Positions 35,851 to 44,610 are shown, counted from the stretch's first letter. The stretch: DNA of 64,000 nt from Terriglobus albidus (GCF_025685425.1 NZ_JAGTAS010000053.1:1-64000); one strand, 5' to 3'. The notes: a model not told the origin generated them from the letters alone. Program-made: numbers and translations.

Positions 35851-36078
35851 ATGGCAAAGCGTCGTGGCAATCCTAACTGGGGTAAGCCGGAGCCCATCGG
35901 GCCGGTCGTACCTACGGTGACATCGTTCGAGCAAGTGGTGAAAGAGTTCAAGCTGACCCCGGACCAGTATGTCCGTTCGACGCGCCTGCGTGAGTGGGCT
36001 CGCCGTAACAAGAATTCGAAATACATCCCTGAGGCTCTGTTGGAAGCGTGGGGATTTGAAATCGAGTCAACACTGTAA
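35851..36078 (+). CDS. Conserved-looking small protein of unknown function
   Basis: 75 residues from ATG 35851 (AAGGAC 12 nt upstream). Basic N-terminus MAKRRGNPNWGKPEPIG, then a helical part SFEQVVKEFKLTPDQYVRSTRLREWARRNKNSKYIPEALLEAWGF. The spacing of hydrophobics suggests a small DNA- or RNA-binding helical domain, but no family is recognised. It is monocistronic, with a strong terminator 20 bp after the stop and a structured leader before it, which suggests a highly expressed and regulated gene. Confidence 0.75.
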   Translation: MAKRRGNPNWGKPEPIGPVVPTVTSFEQVVKEFKLTPDQYVRSTRLREWARRNKNSKYIPEALLEAWGFEIESTL

Positions 36079-36098
36079 CGACTCAGTTTGAAGGTCCC

Positions 36099-36132
36099 AA
36101 AAGACGCCGCCCATGCGCGGCGTCTTTTGTTT
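36099..36132 (+). terminator. Rho-independent terminator after the 75 aa gene
   Basis: AAAAGACGCCGC and GCGGCGTCTTTT form a 12 bp stem with loop CCATGC, followed by TTTTGTTTGT. Confidence 0.85.
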
Positions 36133-36195
36133 GTCATTTATGCCACGGCTCTGCTTCAGTTTGCGACCTCCTCGGCTATGCTGAATCTGTAAGTT

Positions 36196-37365
36196 ATGAC
36201 CGAAAGCCCATTCACAGACGTTGCCACCGCCATCGACGAGATCAAAGCCGGCCGCATGGTCGTGGTCGTCGATGATGAGGACCGAGAGAACGAAGGCGAT
36301 CTGACTCTGGCGGCAGAATATGTAACACCAGAGGCAATCAACTTCATGGCGATGTATGGCCGTGGTCTCATCTGTCTCACGTTGACCGAGGAGCGTGCGG
36401 ACTACCTGCGTCTGTTGCCGATGACACGGCAAAATACTTCGCGGTTCGGTACGGCATTCACAGAGAGTATCGAGGCCCGTGAAGGGGTCACGACGGGGAT
36501 TTCGGCGCACGATCGTGCGCACACCATCAAAGTTGCGATCGATCCGGCTTCGACAGCGCAGGACCTTGCACGTCCCGGTCATGTCTTTCCGCTGCGCGCC
36601 CGGAAAGGCGGAGTTCTGGTCCGTGCAGGGCAGACTGAGGCGTCAGTGGACCTCGCGCGCATGGCCGGTCTCATTCCCGCCGGCGTGATCTGCGAGATCA
36701 TGAACGACGACGGCACTATGGCCCGGGTTCCAGACCTGGTCGAGTTCTGCAAGCTGCACAACCTGAAGATGGTGACCGTCGCAGAGCTGATCCGTTATCG
36801 TCTGCGGCATGAGCGCTCGGTACGTCGAGTTGCCGAGACGGTGCTTTCGACGAAGCACGGCGAGTTTCAGATGATCGCCTACGAGAGCGAGACGGACCCT
36901 ACGGAGTCGCACGTCGCCCTGGTGCTCGGAGACGTAGCCAGCCCGGATAAACCGGTACTCGTGCGCGTGCATTCACACAACCTGGTGGAAGATGTCTTCG
37001 GTGCGATGATCCCAGACTGTTCCCATTCTGTGGAATATGCGCTGCAACGTATTTCCGAGGCGGGAGCAGGCGCGTTGGTCTATCTGCACAATGGATCGCG
37101 CGGTTTTGGCATCGACAGCACCGTCTCTCCCGCTCGGATCGTCACCCAACGGGAACCGAATGCCATGCCCGGTGGAGATCCGTACGCTGAGCGTCATCAG
37201 CGCACGCTGCGTCAGACAGGTTTGGGCGGACAGATCCTCTCCGATCTGGGAATTCACAAGATTCGACTGCTGACGAATCGGCCGACCCACGCGCCGGCGC
37301 TGCAGGGTTTCGGCGTAGAGATCGTGGAGCAGATACCGCTGCGGCCTTCTGTCGCGCAGCGCTGA
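36196..37365 (+). CDS. ribB: RibBA-like protein with a degenerate cyclohydrolase domain
   Basis: 389 residues. Residues 1-205 form an intact 3,4-dihydroxy-2-butanone-4-phosphate synthase ([52 protein letters not shown]), making the four-carbon unit of riboflavin. Residues 210-389 align with GTP cyclohydrolase II (VLVRVHSHN...[29 protein letters not shown]) but two of the three zinc cysteines are missing: HSEC is HSHN and RCDCG is IPDCS. The catalytic RQEGRGIGL is HNGSRGFGI. So only the first activity is expected; a separate ribA should exist elsewhere. Confidence 0.9.
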   Translation: MTESPFTDVATAIDEIKAGRMVVVVDDEDRENEGDLTLAAEYVTPEAINFMAMYGRGLICLTLTEERADYLRLLPMTRQNTSRFGTAFTESIEAREGVTTGISAHDRAHTIKVAIDPASTAQDLARPGHVFPLRARKGGVLVRAGQTEASVDLARMAGLIPAGVICEIMNDDGTMARVPDLVEFCKLHNLKMVTVAELIRYRLRHERSVRRVAETVLSTKHGEFQMIAYESETDPTESHVALVLGDVASPDKPVLVRVHSHNLVEDVFGAMIPDCSHSVEYALQRISEAGAGALVYLHNGSRGFGIDSTVSPARIVTQREPNAMPGGDPYAERHQRTLRQTGLGGQILSDLGIHKIRLLTNRPTHAPALQGFGVEIVEQIPLRPSVAQR

Positions 37366-37392
37366 ATTAACCGGGCGTCCGTCAGATCTCGC

Positions 37393-38034
37393 CTATCTTC
37401 GAAGCAGATCCCCAAGTCCTTCGGCTTCCATCTGACCCTCAAATGCGGTGTGGTTGTTCAGATCATATTGAATGGCTTTCATGCCCACTGCACGTGCTGC
37501 CTGAATGTTCTCCGCCTTGTCATCGATAAAGAGAATCCCATCCGGGGAACATCCAAGACCTTCGGCTGCTTTGCGATAGATAGCATGCTCCGGCTTGGCC
37601 AGGTTGTGTTCGTAGGAGTAGATGGCATGTGCGAACGCGCCCATCCAGGCGAACTTTGCGCGTAGCCCATGAGTCATGGCATCGCCGATGTTCGACAATA
37701 AACCGGTCTTCACCCCAGCCTGCTGAAGATGCTGCAGCCATTGCACCATTGGCTGGTTCAGCCGAGACCACATGCGGACATCGGCATCGATCAGATCCTG
37801 TAGCGCTGCGTCGCTAAGGGTGATCTTGTAGTCTTCGGCGATCCGATGCCAGTACGAGACGGCGTTCAAATCTCCACGGTCATAGGCGTGGCGGTACTGC
37901 CAATAACTTTCCTGGAAGTCGATCTCCTCGAGTCCGAGAACCCGCTTCATGCGTTCCCACTGTTCAAGGTCGGGAGTAAGCGAAAGGACCTGTCCAAAAT
38001 CAAAAAGAACCGCGCAAAGGTGATTGGAAGCCAT
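37393..38034 (-). CDS. HAD-family hydrolase (YihX-like)
   Basis: 213 residues. HAD motifs: LFDFGQVLS (motif I with Asp nucleophile, DxG variant as in YihX-like enzymes), LLSNIGD (motif II), KPEHAIYRKAAEGLG (motif III Lys) and ILFIDDKAENIQAARAVG (motif IV). An alpha-helical cap lies at about 20-85. Probable phosphatase on a small sugar phosphate or nucleotide. Convergent with ribB, divergent from the aminotransferase. Confidence 0.88.
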   Translation of the reverse strand: MASNHLCAVLFDFGQVLSLTPDLEQWERMKRVLGLEEIDFQESYWQYRHAYDRGDLNAVSYWHRIAEDYKITLSDAALQDLIDADVRMWSRLNQPMVQWLQHLQQAGVKTGLLSNIGDAMTHGLRAKFAWMGAFAHAIYSYEHNLAKPEHAIYRKAAEGLGCSPDGILFIDDKAENIQAARAVGMKAIQYDLNNHTAFEGQMEAEGLGDLLRR

Positions 38035-38069
38035 CTGTTTCAGAGTATCAAGCTCTTATCGGCGGTAGG

Positions 38070-39242
38070 ATGAATGGCATGTTTTCGCGAAGGACTGCCT
38101 GGGACATCTCTGAATCACCCTATGCCACTGCGGTACGACAGGCGCGAAGTAGCGGGCGCATCGCAGCGGACCTTACGCTTTCGAACCCAACGGAGTGCGG
38201 CTTCGACTATGATGCCTCCTCGATCCTGAATGCGCTCGTTCATGCCGAAGCGATGGGCTATGATCCGGATCCGCGCGGCATTCTTTCCGCTCGTGCCGCC
38301 GTCTCCGGCTATTATGCCGCGCACGATGCAGCCGTGAGTGCTGACAACCTGATTCTCACGACCAGCACCAGCGAAGCCTACAGCTATCTGTTTCGCCTGT
38401 TGTGCGACCCGGGGGACGAAGTCATGGTACCGCGGCCGAGTTATCCGCTCTTTGATTTCCTGGCGGGTTTAGACGACGTGCACCTGGCGCCTTATCCCCT
38501 TTTTTACGATCACGGCTGGCATATCGACCTGGCATCGCTTGAGGCGCATATCGGTGTGCGGACGAAGGCGGTAATGCTCGTGCATCCGAACAATCCGACA
38601 GGGCACTTTGCCCGTGATGCGGAGCGAGCAGCCTTGCAGCAGCTTTGTGCCCGCCATGGCCTGGCGTTGATCGTGGATGAGGTCTTTCTCGACTACACCA
38701 TCGAAGGTTCAAGCGCCAGTTTCACTGCAGGAGAACATCCGGCCCTCACCTTTGTCTTGAGCGGCATGAGTAAGATTGCCGGACTTCCGCAAATGAAGGC
38801 CGCCTGGCTGGCAGTACAAGGTCCGGTCGAGCTTCAACGCGAAGCCATCGCGCGCCTGGAGGTAGTAGCCGATACCTTCCTGTCGCTCGGAACGCCCACG
38901 CAACTGGCTCTGCCTGTTTGGCTGAAAAGCGCAAAAATGATCCAGGCGCAGATTCGGCAGCGGGTTCGGAGGAACCTCAACCAGCTCGATCATTTGCTCG
39001 AGACTACGCCCGAGGTGTCACGCCTGCCAGTGGAGGCTGGATGGGTGGTGGTATTGCGTATTCCCGCCGTGGAAGACGATACGGCTTTCGCGATACGTCT
39101 GTTGCAGCAAGCAGGAGTGCTGACTCATCCCGGAAGTTTTTATGGACTGCCGGCGAAGGGTTGGCTCGTCGTGAGTTTGCTGCCTGCCGCGCCAGTCTTC
39201 GAGCAGGGGATCGGAGGGTTACTGGAGAACCTTTTTGGTTAA
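38070..39242 (+). CDS. PLP-dependent aminotransferase class I/II
   Basis: 390 residues of fold-type I. LTTSTSEAYSYLFRLL and PRPSYPLF near the cofactor, VHPNNPTG, LIVDEVFLDY (Asp to the pyridine N), SGMSKIAGLPQMKAAW (Schiff-base lysine) and VLTHPGSFYGL near the C-terminus. Substrate not predictable; related to aspartate and aromatic aminotransferases. Starts 36 bp from the divergent HAD gene. Confidence 0.9.
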   Translation: MNGMFSRRTAWDISESPYATAVRQARSSGRIAADLTLSNPTECGFDYDASSILNALVHAEAMGYDPDPRGILSARAAVSGYYAAHDAAVSADNLILTTSTSEAYSYLFRLLCDPGDEVMVPRPSYPLFDFLAGLDDVHLAPYPLFYDHGWHIDLASLEAHIGVRTKAVMLVHPNNPTGHFARDAERAALQQLCARHGLALIVDEVFLDYTIEGSSASFTAGEHPALTFVLSGMSKIAGLPQMKAAWLAVQGPVELQREAIARLEVVADTFLSLGTPTQLALPVWLKSAKMIQAQIRQRVRRNLNQLDHLLETTPEVSRLPVEAGWVVVLRIPAVEDDTAFAIRLLQQAGVLTHPGSFYGLPAKGWLVVSLLPAAPVFEQGIGGLLENLFG

Positions 39243-39304
39243 CAGTAAGGTCGAGCCCCATCGAGTGATACATTCAGTTGTTTTTGTATCTACCTGATTC
39301 TTTG

Positions 39305-39925
39305 TTATTTGAGGAAATGGTTATCTTCCCGTTCAGCGCCGACGGTTGTGTTCTTTCCATGGCCAGGAATGACGAGCGTCTCGTCTGGAAGCGGCAGGAG
39401 AACGTCTTTGATCGAGCGGAGGATCGTCGGATAGTCGCCGCCGGGGAGATCTGTGCGTCCAATGGAGCCGGCAAAAAGTGTGTCTCCGGCAAGAAGAAGC
39501 TTCTCGCCAGGGATATGGAGAACCAGGCTTCCTTCGGTGTGACCGGGAGTATGGAGGATGGTGCCCTCGGTAGCTCCGAAGCGCACCTTCATTCCGTTAC
39601 CGGCATCGGCGTCCGGAGGAGCTACCTCCGGCGTGGGTATGCCGAGCCATCCGGCTTGAATATCCATGATCTTGACCAGGGGAAGATCGAGCTGGTTGTA
39701 ATAGACCGGAGCTCCGGTCAAGCGCTTCAGCGTCTGCGCGGCGGCGATGTGATCGATGTGGGCGTGGGTGATGATGATCTGCTTGCAGGTCAGGCCATGG
39801 CGGGCGAGGGTGGCGGTGATCCTGGGAATGTCATCACCGGGGTCGATCACAATCCCTTCGCCGTTGTCGCCCAGAACTGTGCAATTGCAGCCGAGAAGGC
39901 CCACTGGGAAGGTCTCGCGAATCAT
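39305..39925 (-). CDS. MBL-fold hydrolase (glyoxalase II-like)
   Basis: 206 residues. Zinc motifs: IITHAHIDHIAAA (HxHxDH), LHTPGHTEGSL (H), LLAGDTLFAGSIGRTDL (D) and VIPGHGKNT (H). The short form without the glyoxalase II C-terminal helical domain is typical of YcbL-type thioester hydrolases. Its ATG overlaps the TGA of the GH43-like gene by 4 bp, so both are co-translated. Confidence 0.9.
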   Translation of the reverse strand: MIRETFPVGLLGCNCTVLGDNGEGIVIDPGDDIPRITATLARHGLTCKQIIITHAHIDHIAAAQTLKRLTGAPVYYNQLDLPLVKIMDIQAGWLGIPTPEVAPPDADAGNGMKVRFGATEGTILHTPGHTEGSLVLHIPGEKLLLAGDTLFAGSIGRTDLPGGDYPTILRSIKDVLLPLPDETLVIPGHGKNTTVGAEREDNHFLK

Positions 39926-41001
39926 TGCACACCTCCGTCGTGGTATCCCTGAAGCCGTGCCAGTTCCTTGCGCGTGATCTTCAGAAACGAGCCGTGGCGC
40001 AAACCTGCTGGAAACTCCATCATGTCTTTCCCATCACGCCAGTGCTCCAGGTCGCGCGAGAAGGTCGAGCCATAGTGCTGGCCCGGCGACTGGTAATGGT
40101 CGTAGTAGACAACCCATCCGTGGTCGATCGCAAAGCCCGCAGGTCCTTCTGACCCGGGTTCTGTAAAAGCTTCCGTCACGTCGCTCCAGGGACCTTCCAT
40201 GGAGGCTCCGCTGGCCATGCGGATGTGTTTTCCGTCCGGCTCCTTCCGTTCGTCCTTGAAGACGAGGCGGTAACTACCGTTCGCTTTGCTTCCATCGGAA
40301 GGAAGTAACGTAGCATCAATCACGTTGTAGCCAGGATCGAAGAAAAGCTTCGCCGGGGTGAATGTACGGAAGTCGCGGGTCGTGGTGGCATAGATACGGT
40401 GGTTCAGGCCGTTCTTGTCGTAGTGCGATTGCGGAAAGCGGCCGGGAACGGTGCTGGACCAGAAGATCAGCCAGTGGCGCTTTGCTTCATCCCAATAAAG
40501 CGCTGGAGCCCAGACATTGAGTGCGGTTGGCTCGTTGGCCATGACTTCAAGCTGGCGATGAGGAGTCCAGTGCAGCAGATCCTTGGATTCGGAGTACCCG
40601 GCTACGGCCGGTTGCCGCCAGCCCCACGTCCACATCATGCGGAAGCCGCCGTTCGGAGCGCGTTGCAGGAAAGGATCGCGCATCAGTTCACCTGACTGCG
40701 CCGGTGCAATCACAGGCCTGCCGTCATTGATCAGCTTCCAGTGCCAGCCATCTTCGCTGACAGCGAAGTAGACACCGTTCTGGCCGTTGTTCTTGAAACC
40801 GGCGAAGAGCCATGGACCTTCGGAGGATTGAGCCAGGCAGGAAGTTGCAAGCAGAAGCAGGGCAGCAGCTAGAGCATTTTTCCTGTTGTTAGGTATCCCG
40901 GAAGAGGAGTGCAGCGGCGTTTTCATTGCGGAAAATGCCCATAAATACGGAAGCCCTACTCTACATCTACAGAAAAAATGCGCTAGTCGAACGAACGCCA
41001 T
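39922..41001 (-). CDS. GH43-like secreted glycoside hydrolase with a MITE inside its signal peptide
   Basis: 359 residues from ATG 41001, or 334 from ATG 40926, which lies inside the inserted element. Five-bladed propeller features: MRDPFLQ (likely general base Asp), ALNVWAPALYWDE, NVIDATLLP and GSEGPAGF (likely acid Glu). Element D (40870-40985) interrupts the secretion signal. Deleting it with one TA gives MAFVRLAAALLLLATSCLAQ, a normal signal sequence. The net insertion is 114 bp, a multiple of three, and stays open, so the protein is either 38 residues longer in its signal or starts in the element (MKTPLHSSSGIPNNRKNAL). Export may be changed. Confidence 0.8.
   Translation of the reverse strand: MAFVRLAHFFCRCRVGLPYLWAFSAMKTPLHSSSGIPNNRKNALAAALLLLATSCLAQSSEGPWLFAGFKNNGQNGVYFAVSEDGWHWKLINDGRPVIAPAQSGELMRDPFLQRAPNGGFRMMWTWGWRQPAVAGYSESKDLLHWTPHRQLEVMANEPTALNVWAPALYWDEAKRHWLIFWSSTVPGRFPQSHYDKNGLNHRIYATTTRDFRTFTPAKLFFDPGYNVIDATLLPSDGSKANGSYRLVFKDERKEPDGKHIRMASGASMEGPWSDVTEAFTEPGSEGPAGFAIDHGWVVYYDHYQSPGQHYGSTFSRDLEHWRDGKDMMEFPAGLRHGSFLKITRKELARLQGYHDGGVQ
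40870..40985 (-). mobile_element. MITE-like element, copy D (inside a coding region)
   Basis: 116 bp with TA at 40870-40871 and 40984-40985. Ends GAGCATTTTTCCTGTTG / ACAGAAAAAATGCGC; one end carries GCGC instead of GCTC. It is inserted in the signal-peptide codons of the GH43-like gene. Exact removal with one TA restores the reading frame, which directly supports a TA target-site duplication. Confidence 0.9.
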
Positions 41002-41025
41002 GCGCTGATTGTCTCATCCAAAGCA

Positions 41026-41054
41026 AACGGCGCAGACCTTAGGTCTGCGCCGTT
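41026..41054 (-). terminator. Terminator hairpin after secG
   Basis: AACGGCGCAGACC and GGTCTGCGCCGTT, a perfect 13 bp stem with loop TTA/TAA. On the minus strand it is followed by TTGCTTTGG, a weak T-rich tail. It lies 17 bp after the secG stop. Confidence 0.65.
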
Positions 41055-41071
41055 GACAAGAGAGAGCGAAG

Positions 41072-41362
41072 CTACTTCTTGGCTGGAGCCGAAATCGGAG
41101 CTTTCTCACCGGAGAAGACCGAGCTGGAGCTCGAACGAGCCATCAGTACCGTGAGGCCGATCGAGGTCAGCATGAACAGGATGGCTGACCATGTCGTGAG
41201 ACGGGTAAGCAGGTTAGCTGCGCCGCGCGGACCGAAGGCTGTCTGTGAACCCTGTCCGCCAAACGCACCGGCGAGGTCGGCGCTCTTGCCCTGCTGCAGC
41301 AGGACCACGCCGATCAGGAAAAAGCACACGATGATGTGAAGAACAACAAGCAGGTAAATCAT
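41072..41362 (-). CDS. secG: Protein translocase subunit SecG
   Basis: 96 residues with two membrane helices: IYLLVVLHIIVCFFLIGVVL at the N-terminus and WSAILFMLTSIGLTVLM. The conserved loop LLQQGKSADLAGAFGGQGSQTAFG between them identifies SecG of the SecYEG channel. The C-terminal tail is Ser/Ala/Lys-rich. Monocistronic, with a hairpin terminator following. Confidence 0.95.
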   Translation of the reverse strand: MIYLLVVLHIIVCFFLIGVVLLQQGKSADLAGAFGGQGSQTAFGPRGAANLLTRLTTWSAILFMLTSIGLTVLMARSSSSSVFSGEKAPISAPAKK

Positions 41363-41430
41363 TGCTGCTGGGAACCTCAGAACGGCGTATTTTGTGGTTT
41401 CGCAAAACCGAACGCCGAGATGTGTTGGAT

Positions 41431-41515
41431 TGGTGCGGAGGAGGGGATTTGAACCCCTATGCCTTGCGGCGCAAGCACCTCAAGCTTGTGCGTCTGCCAA
41501 TTTCGCCACCTCCGC
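41431..41515 (-). tRNA. tRNA-Leu (GAG anticodon)
   Basis: 85 nt including an encoded CCA. Acceptor stem GCGGAGG/CCTCCGC, anticodon stem CAAGC/GCTTG around loop TTGAGGT, a class II long variable arm (GCGCCGCAAGGCAT region) and T-arm GGGGTTCAAATCCCC. Confidence 0.96.
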
Positions 41516-41702
41516 TTGGGCACTTCTAAGGGTGACGGTCAATCCGAAAGTCAGTATAGCATCCGCGGAAGATTTGCGAAGGCACGCTAACCAGAAGGAA
41601 CTAAAGTTCTTTCGCTGCTTCTTCATTGAGAAGAAAAAAGCCGGCAAAAGCAGGGGAGTCTTCCGTGTCATGAAGGCGCTGCTGATGCATGGTGCCCGGT
41701 GC

Positions 41703-41818
41703 TAGGGCATCTTTCCTGTAGGTGTAGAGTAGGGCTTCCGCGTCTAGGGGCGTTTTCCGCAATGAAAACGCCGCTACACTCCTCTTCCGGGATACCCAGC
41801 GACAGGGAAAATGCTCTA
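41703..41818 (+). mobile_element. MITE-like element, copy E
   Basis: 116 bp with TA at 41703-41704 and 41817-41818. Left end GGGCATCTTTCCTGTAG is diverged; right end CGACAGGGAAAATGCTC is intact. Central hairpin GGCGTTTTC-CGCAAT-GAAAACGCC is perfect. It ends 12 bp before the start codon of the CNNM gene and so may form part of its leader or promoter region. Confidence 0.88.
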
Positions 41819-41830
41819 TCCTCAGGCTGA

Positions 41831-43222
41831 ATGCTCGAGTGGATACTCTTTCGCGGTTTCACCGTAGCCGTGTTGATTCTGGCGAACAGTTTCTTTGTGG
41901 CCGCCGAGTTCGCGCTGGTGAGTGTGCGAGAGACGCGACTTCGGCAATTGATTGCGCTTGCCCGGCCGGGTGCTGAGACGGCACTTGCATTGAAGCGCTC
42001 CATCGATGAATTTCTGCCGGCCGTACAACTCGGTGTGACGCTTGCATCGTTGGCGCTAGGTTGGCTCGGAGAGCCGGTCGTCGCCGAGTTCCTGTTGATG
42101 CTGCTTGGAAAAGCAACATGGCTGAACCGCATTCCAGGCTTCGAGACGCATGTCCTGATCTACGCCCATGGCGGAGCGATTGTGATCGCCTTCGCTTTGA
42201 TCACCTATTTTGAGGTCCTGCTTGGTGAGCTTGTACCAAAGGCCCTGGCGCTGCAGCGGGCCGAACGCATTGCGCTCGCAGTGGCCGGCCCGATGGATGT
42301 CTTCATGCGCATTACCCGTCCCGCGGTGAATGTAATGAACACCTCGGCACGACTGGTCCTGACTCTTTTCAGGGCGCCATTGAGCGGTGAGGGCGCTGTT
42401 CATTCTCCTGAGGAGTTGAAGATGATTGCTACCGGCGCACGGCGCATGGGCTTATTGCCGGCGATGCAGGAGCAGGTCATCCATCGCGCGATCGAGCTAA
42501 ATCATGTGCTGGTGCGCGACATCATGACACCCCGCGGTAAGATCTTCGCTCTTCCTGCGGATATGCCGCTTGAGGCGGCGAGCGCCCGCATTATCGAAGA
42601 GCAGCACTCGAGGATTCCGATCTTCGATCCGAAAGCCGGGAAAGAGCACATTATCGGCGTGGTGTATTCCAAGGATGTATCGCGCCTGATGCACTTCCGC
42701 AGCCGCATGCGGCCGTACGACGCCGGCGGAGAGATTCAGTTGAAGCTCGGTCAGATCATGAAAGACGTACTGGTCGTGCCGGAGACAAAGCCGGTAGCGG
42801 ATCTAATCGAAGAGATGCAGCAGCGTAAGCGGCAGATCGCCATTGTGGTCGATGAGTTTGGCACGACCGTGGGCCTGGTGACCGTAGAAGATGCGCTCGA
42901 GCAGCTTGTAGGAGAGCTGGACGATGAGTTCGATGTCGCCAATCGGGCCGTGCTTGAGAGCGGGGCCGGGTGGATTCTCGATGGCAGTGTGAACCTGCGC
43001 GACCTTGAGACCCAGATGCGGTGGAGTCTGCCCCGCGAAGAAGGAGAGCAGACAGTTGCCGGCTTCCTGCTGACGCAACTTGGCCACATTCCGCACGTCG
43101 GAGAGTCGGTTGAGTTTGACGGCAGACGATTTACGATTCTCGAGATGACGCGGCAGAAGATCAATCGCGTCGGGGTAGAACAGGTCTCACAGCGCGATAC
43201 AGCTGAGGCGAAGGCATCGTGA
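41831..43222 (+). CDS. CNNM/CBS-domain membrane protein (HlyC/CorC family)
   Basis: 463 residues. N-terminal DUF21/CNNM domain (about 1-195) with four hydrophobic segments (FRGFTVAVLILANSFFVAAEFALVSVRE, LGVTLASLALGWLGEP), a CBS pair (about 215-340; VRDIMTPRGKIFALPADMP, IVVDEFGTTVGLVTVED) and a CorC_HlyC transporter-associated domain (about 355-445). This family is linked to magnesium/cobalt transport. Its stop overlaps the next gene by 4 bp. Confidence 0.92.
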   Translation: MLEWILFRGFTVAVLILANSFFVAAEFALVSVRETRLRQLIALARPGAETALALKRSIDEFLPAVQLGVTLASLALGWLGEPVVAEFLLMLLGKATWLNRIPGFETHVLIYAHGGAIVIAFALITYFEVLLGELVPKALALQRAERIALAVAGPMDVFMRITRPAVNVMNTSARLVLTLFRAPLSGEGAVHSPEELKMIATGARRMGLLPAMQEQVIHRAIELNHVLVRDIMTPRGKIFALPADMPLEAASARIIEEQHSRIPIFDPKAGKEHIIGVVYSKDVSRLMHFRSRMRPYDAGGEIQLKLGQIMKDVLVVPETKPVADLIEEMQQRKRQIAIVVDEFGTTVGLVTVEDALEQLVGELDDEFDVANRAVLESGAGWILDGSVNLRDLETQMRWSLPREEGEQTVAGFLLTQLGHIPHVGESVEFDGRRFTILEMTRQKINRVGVEQVSQRDTAEAKAS

Positions 43223-44151
43223 AGGCCGGCAATATCGTCAAGCGGCTGCTGATCACGCTGCCGGTGCTCTGGTTGATTGTGACAGCGGTATTTCTGCTGA
43301 TTCGTCTGGTGCCTGGCGATCCGATTGTGCAGATGCTCGGTGAGGGGGCAACGGCCGCCGACATCTCGACATTGCGGCATGCATACGGCTTCGACCTTCC
43401 TCTGCAGACGCAGTACTGGCAGTTTCTGAAGGGTGTGCTGCATGGCGATCTCGGACGCAGCGTACGCCTGCGCGAGGGGGTGATGGCGCTGATTGGCCAA
43501 CGCTATCCTTACACCCTGGAGCTCACTGCTGCTGCGATGTTCCTCGGCATTCTGTTTTCCGTGCCCGCGGGCATCTGGTCGGCGTATCGCAATGGGACAA
43601 GAGTGGACCGGACAATCGGAGTTGCCAGTCTGTTCGGGCTTTCTCTTCCGAATTTTGCTTTGGGGCCGGTCCTGATCCTTGTCTTCGCCATCTGGCTTGG
43701 ATGGCTTCCTGTCTCAGGCGCGGGGACCGGTTGGCAGTTGATAACGCACCTGGTGTTGCCTGCGATCACGTTGGGAAGTGGTTTGGCAGCGACGTTGACG
43801 CGAATGGTCCGTACGTCAGTACTCGAAGAGCTTGGTAAAGACTATCTGCGTACGGATCGAGCGAAAGGTCTTCCTGAGCGTACGGTGGTCTGGCATGCCT
43901 TTCGCAATGCTCTGGTGCCTGTGCTGACAGTGGTCGGCTTGCAGTTCGGTTCGCTGCTCGCCGGGGCCATCGTTACGGAAACGATCTTCAGCTGGCCGGG
44001 GCTGGGAAGGTTGACGATCTCGGCGATCTCCAATCGAGATTATCCGTTAGTGCAGGGCTGCATTCTTGCGATTGGAGTGACGTATGTCGCGGTCAATCTC
44101 CTTACCGACCTCACCTATCGCCTGGTGAATCCACGCATGCGCTCCGCTTAG
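43219..44151 (+). CDS. Oligopeptide-type ABC transporter permease (DppB/GsiC-like)
   Basis: 310 residues, GTG start in a GTGA overlap with the CNNM gene. Six membrane helices; starts KRLLITLPVLWLIVTAVFLLIRLVPGDP, typical of DppB. The EAA loop appears as LRTDRAKGLPERTVVWHAFRNALVP. It should pair with a DppC-type permease; the candidate at 44611 is on the opposite strand. No ATPase or binding protein gene is present. Its stop overlaps that of the convergent phosphoesterase. Confidence 0.9.
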   Translation: MKAGNIVKRLLITLPVLWLIVTAVFLLIRLVPGDPIVQMLGEGATAADISTLRHAYGFDLPLQTQYWQFLKGVLHGDLGRSVRLREGVMALIGQRYPYTLELTAAAMFLGILFSVPAGIWSAYRNGTRVDRTIGVASLFGLSLPNFALGPVLILVFAIWLGWLPVSGAGTGWQLITHLVLPAITLGSGLAATLTRMVRTSVLEELGKDYLRTDRAKGLPERTVVWHAFRNALVPVLTVVGLQFGSLLAGAIVTETIFSWPGLGRLTISAISNRDYPLVQGCILAIGVTYVAVNLLTDLTYRLVNPRMRSA

Positions 44152-44609
44152 ATGAGGTGTATGAGCCGGTGCATGATCCGCTCCCCATCGATCTCCAGCA
44201 GTGCGAGTGTGATCGGAAGGCTGAAACGGCGTGGTCCGCAGGAGCCAGGATTGAGGTAAAAAACACCTTGCCGTTCTTCAAAGGACGGCTTATGGGAGTG
44301 CCCGAAAATGATACAGTCCACGCCCGCGGCGGAAGGGTTGATGTCAAGCTGAGCGATGTCATGCACCAGATAGAAGAAATGTTCGGCCAGCTCAACCATT
44401 TCTGTAGCCGGTAACAGTGCGCATGGGCCGTGAGTGTCGGTGTTACCGCGAATCGCGGTGACAGGAGCGATGGAGCGCAGATCATCCAGAATCTGCTGGG
44501 AGCCGATATCGCCTGCGTGCAGAATATGGTCCACGCCTGACAGCGCGGGCAGAACCTCCGGACGCAGAAGCCCGTGGGTGTCGGAGAGGACGCCGACGAG
44601 AAAGGGCAT
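44148..44609 (-). CDS. YfcE/MJ0936-type metallophosphoesterase
   Basis: 153 residues from ATG 44609 (MPFLVGVLSDTHG). Motifs: SDTHGLLRPE (DxH), LHAGDIGS (GD), IRGNTDTHG (GN), HDIAQ and IIFGHSHKPS (GHSH). Small cytoplasmic phosphodiesterase. It starts 1-2 bp after the dppC stop codon, so it is the second gene of that transcript. The longer open frame to 44681 lies within dppC. Confidence 0.88.
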   Translation of the reverse strand: MPFLVGVLSDTHGLLRPEVLPALSGVDHILHAGDIGSQQILDDLRSIAPVTAIRGNTDTHGPCALLPATEMVELAEHFFYLVHDIAQLDINPSAAGVDCIIFGHSHKPSFEERQGVFYLNPGSCGPRRFSLPITLALLEIDGERIMHRLIHLI

Positions 44610-44610
44610 A

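Noticed and set aside
36805-37365. Functional GTP cyclohydrolase II
   Set aside because: Two of three zinc cysteines and the catalytic loop are replaced, so the activity is not claimed.
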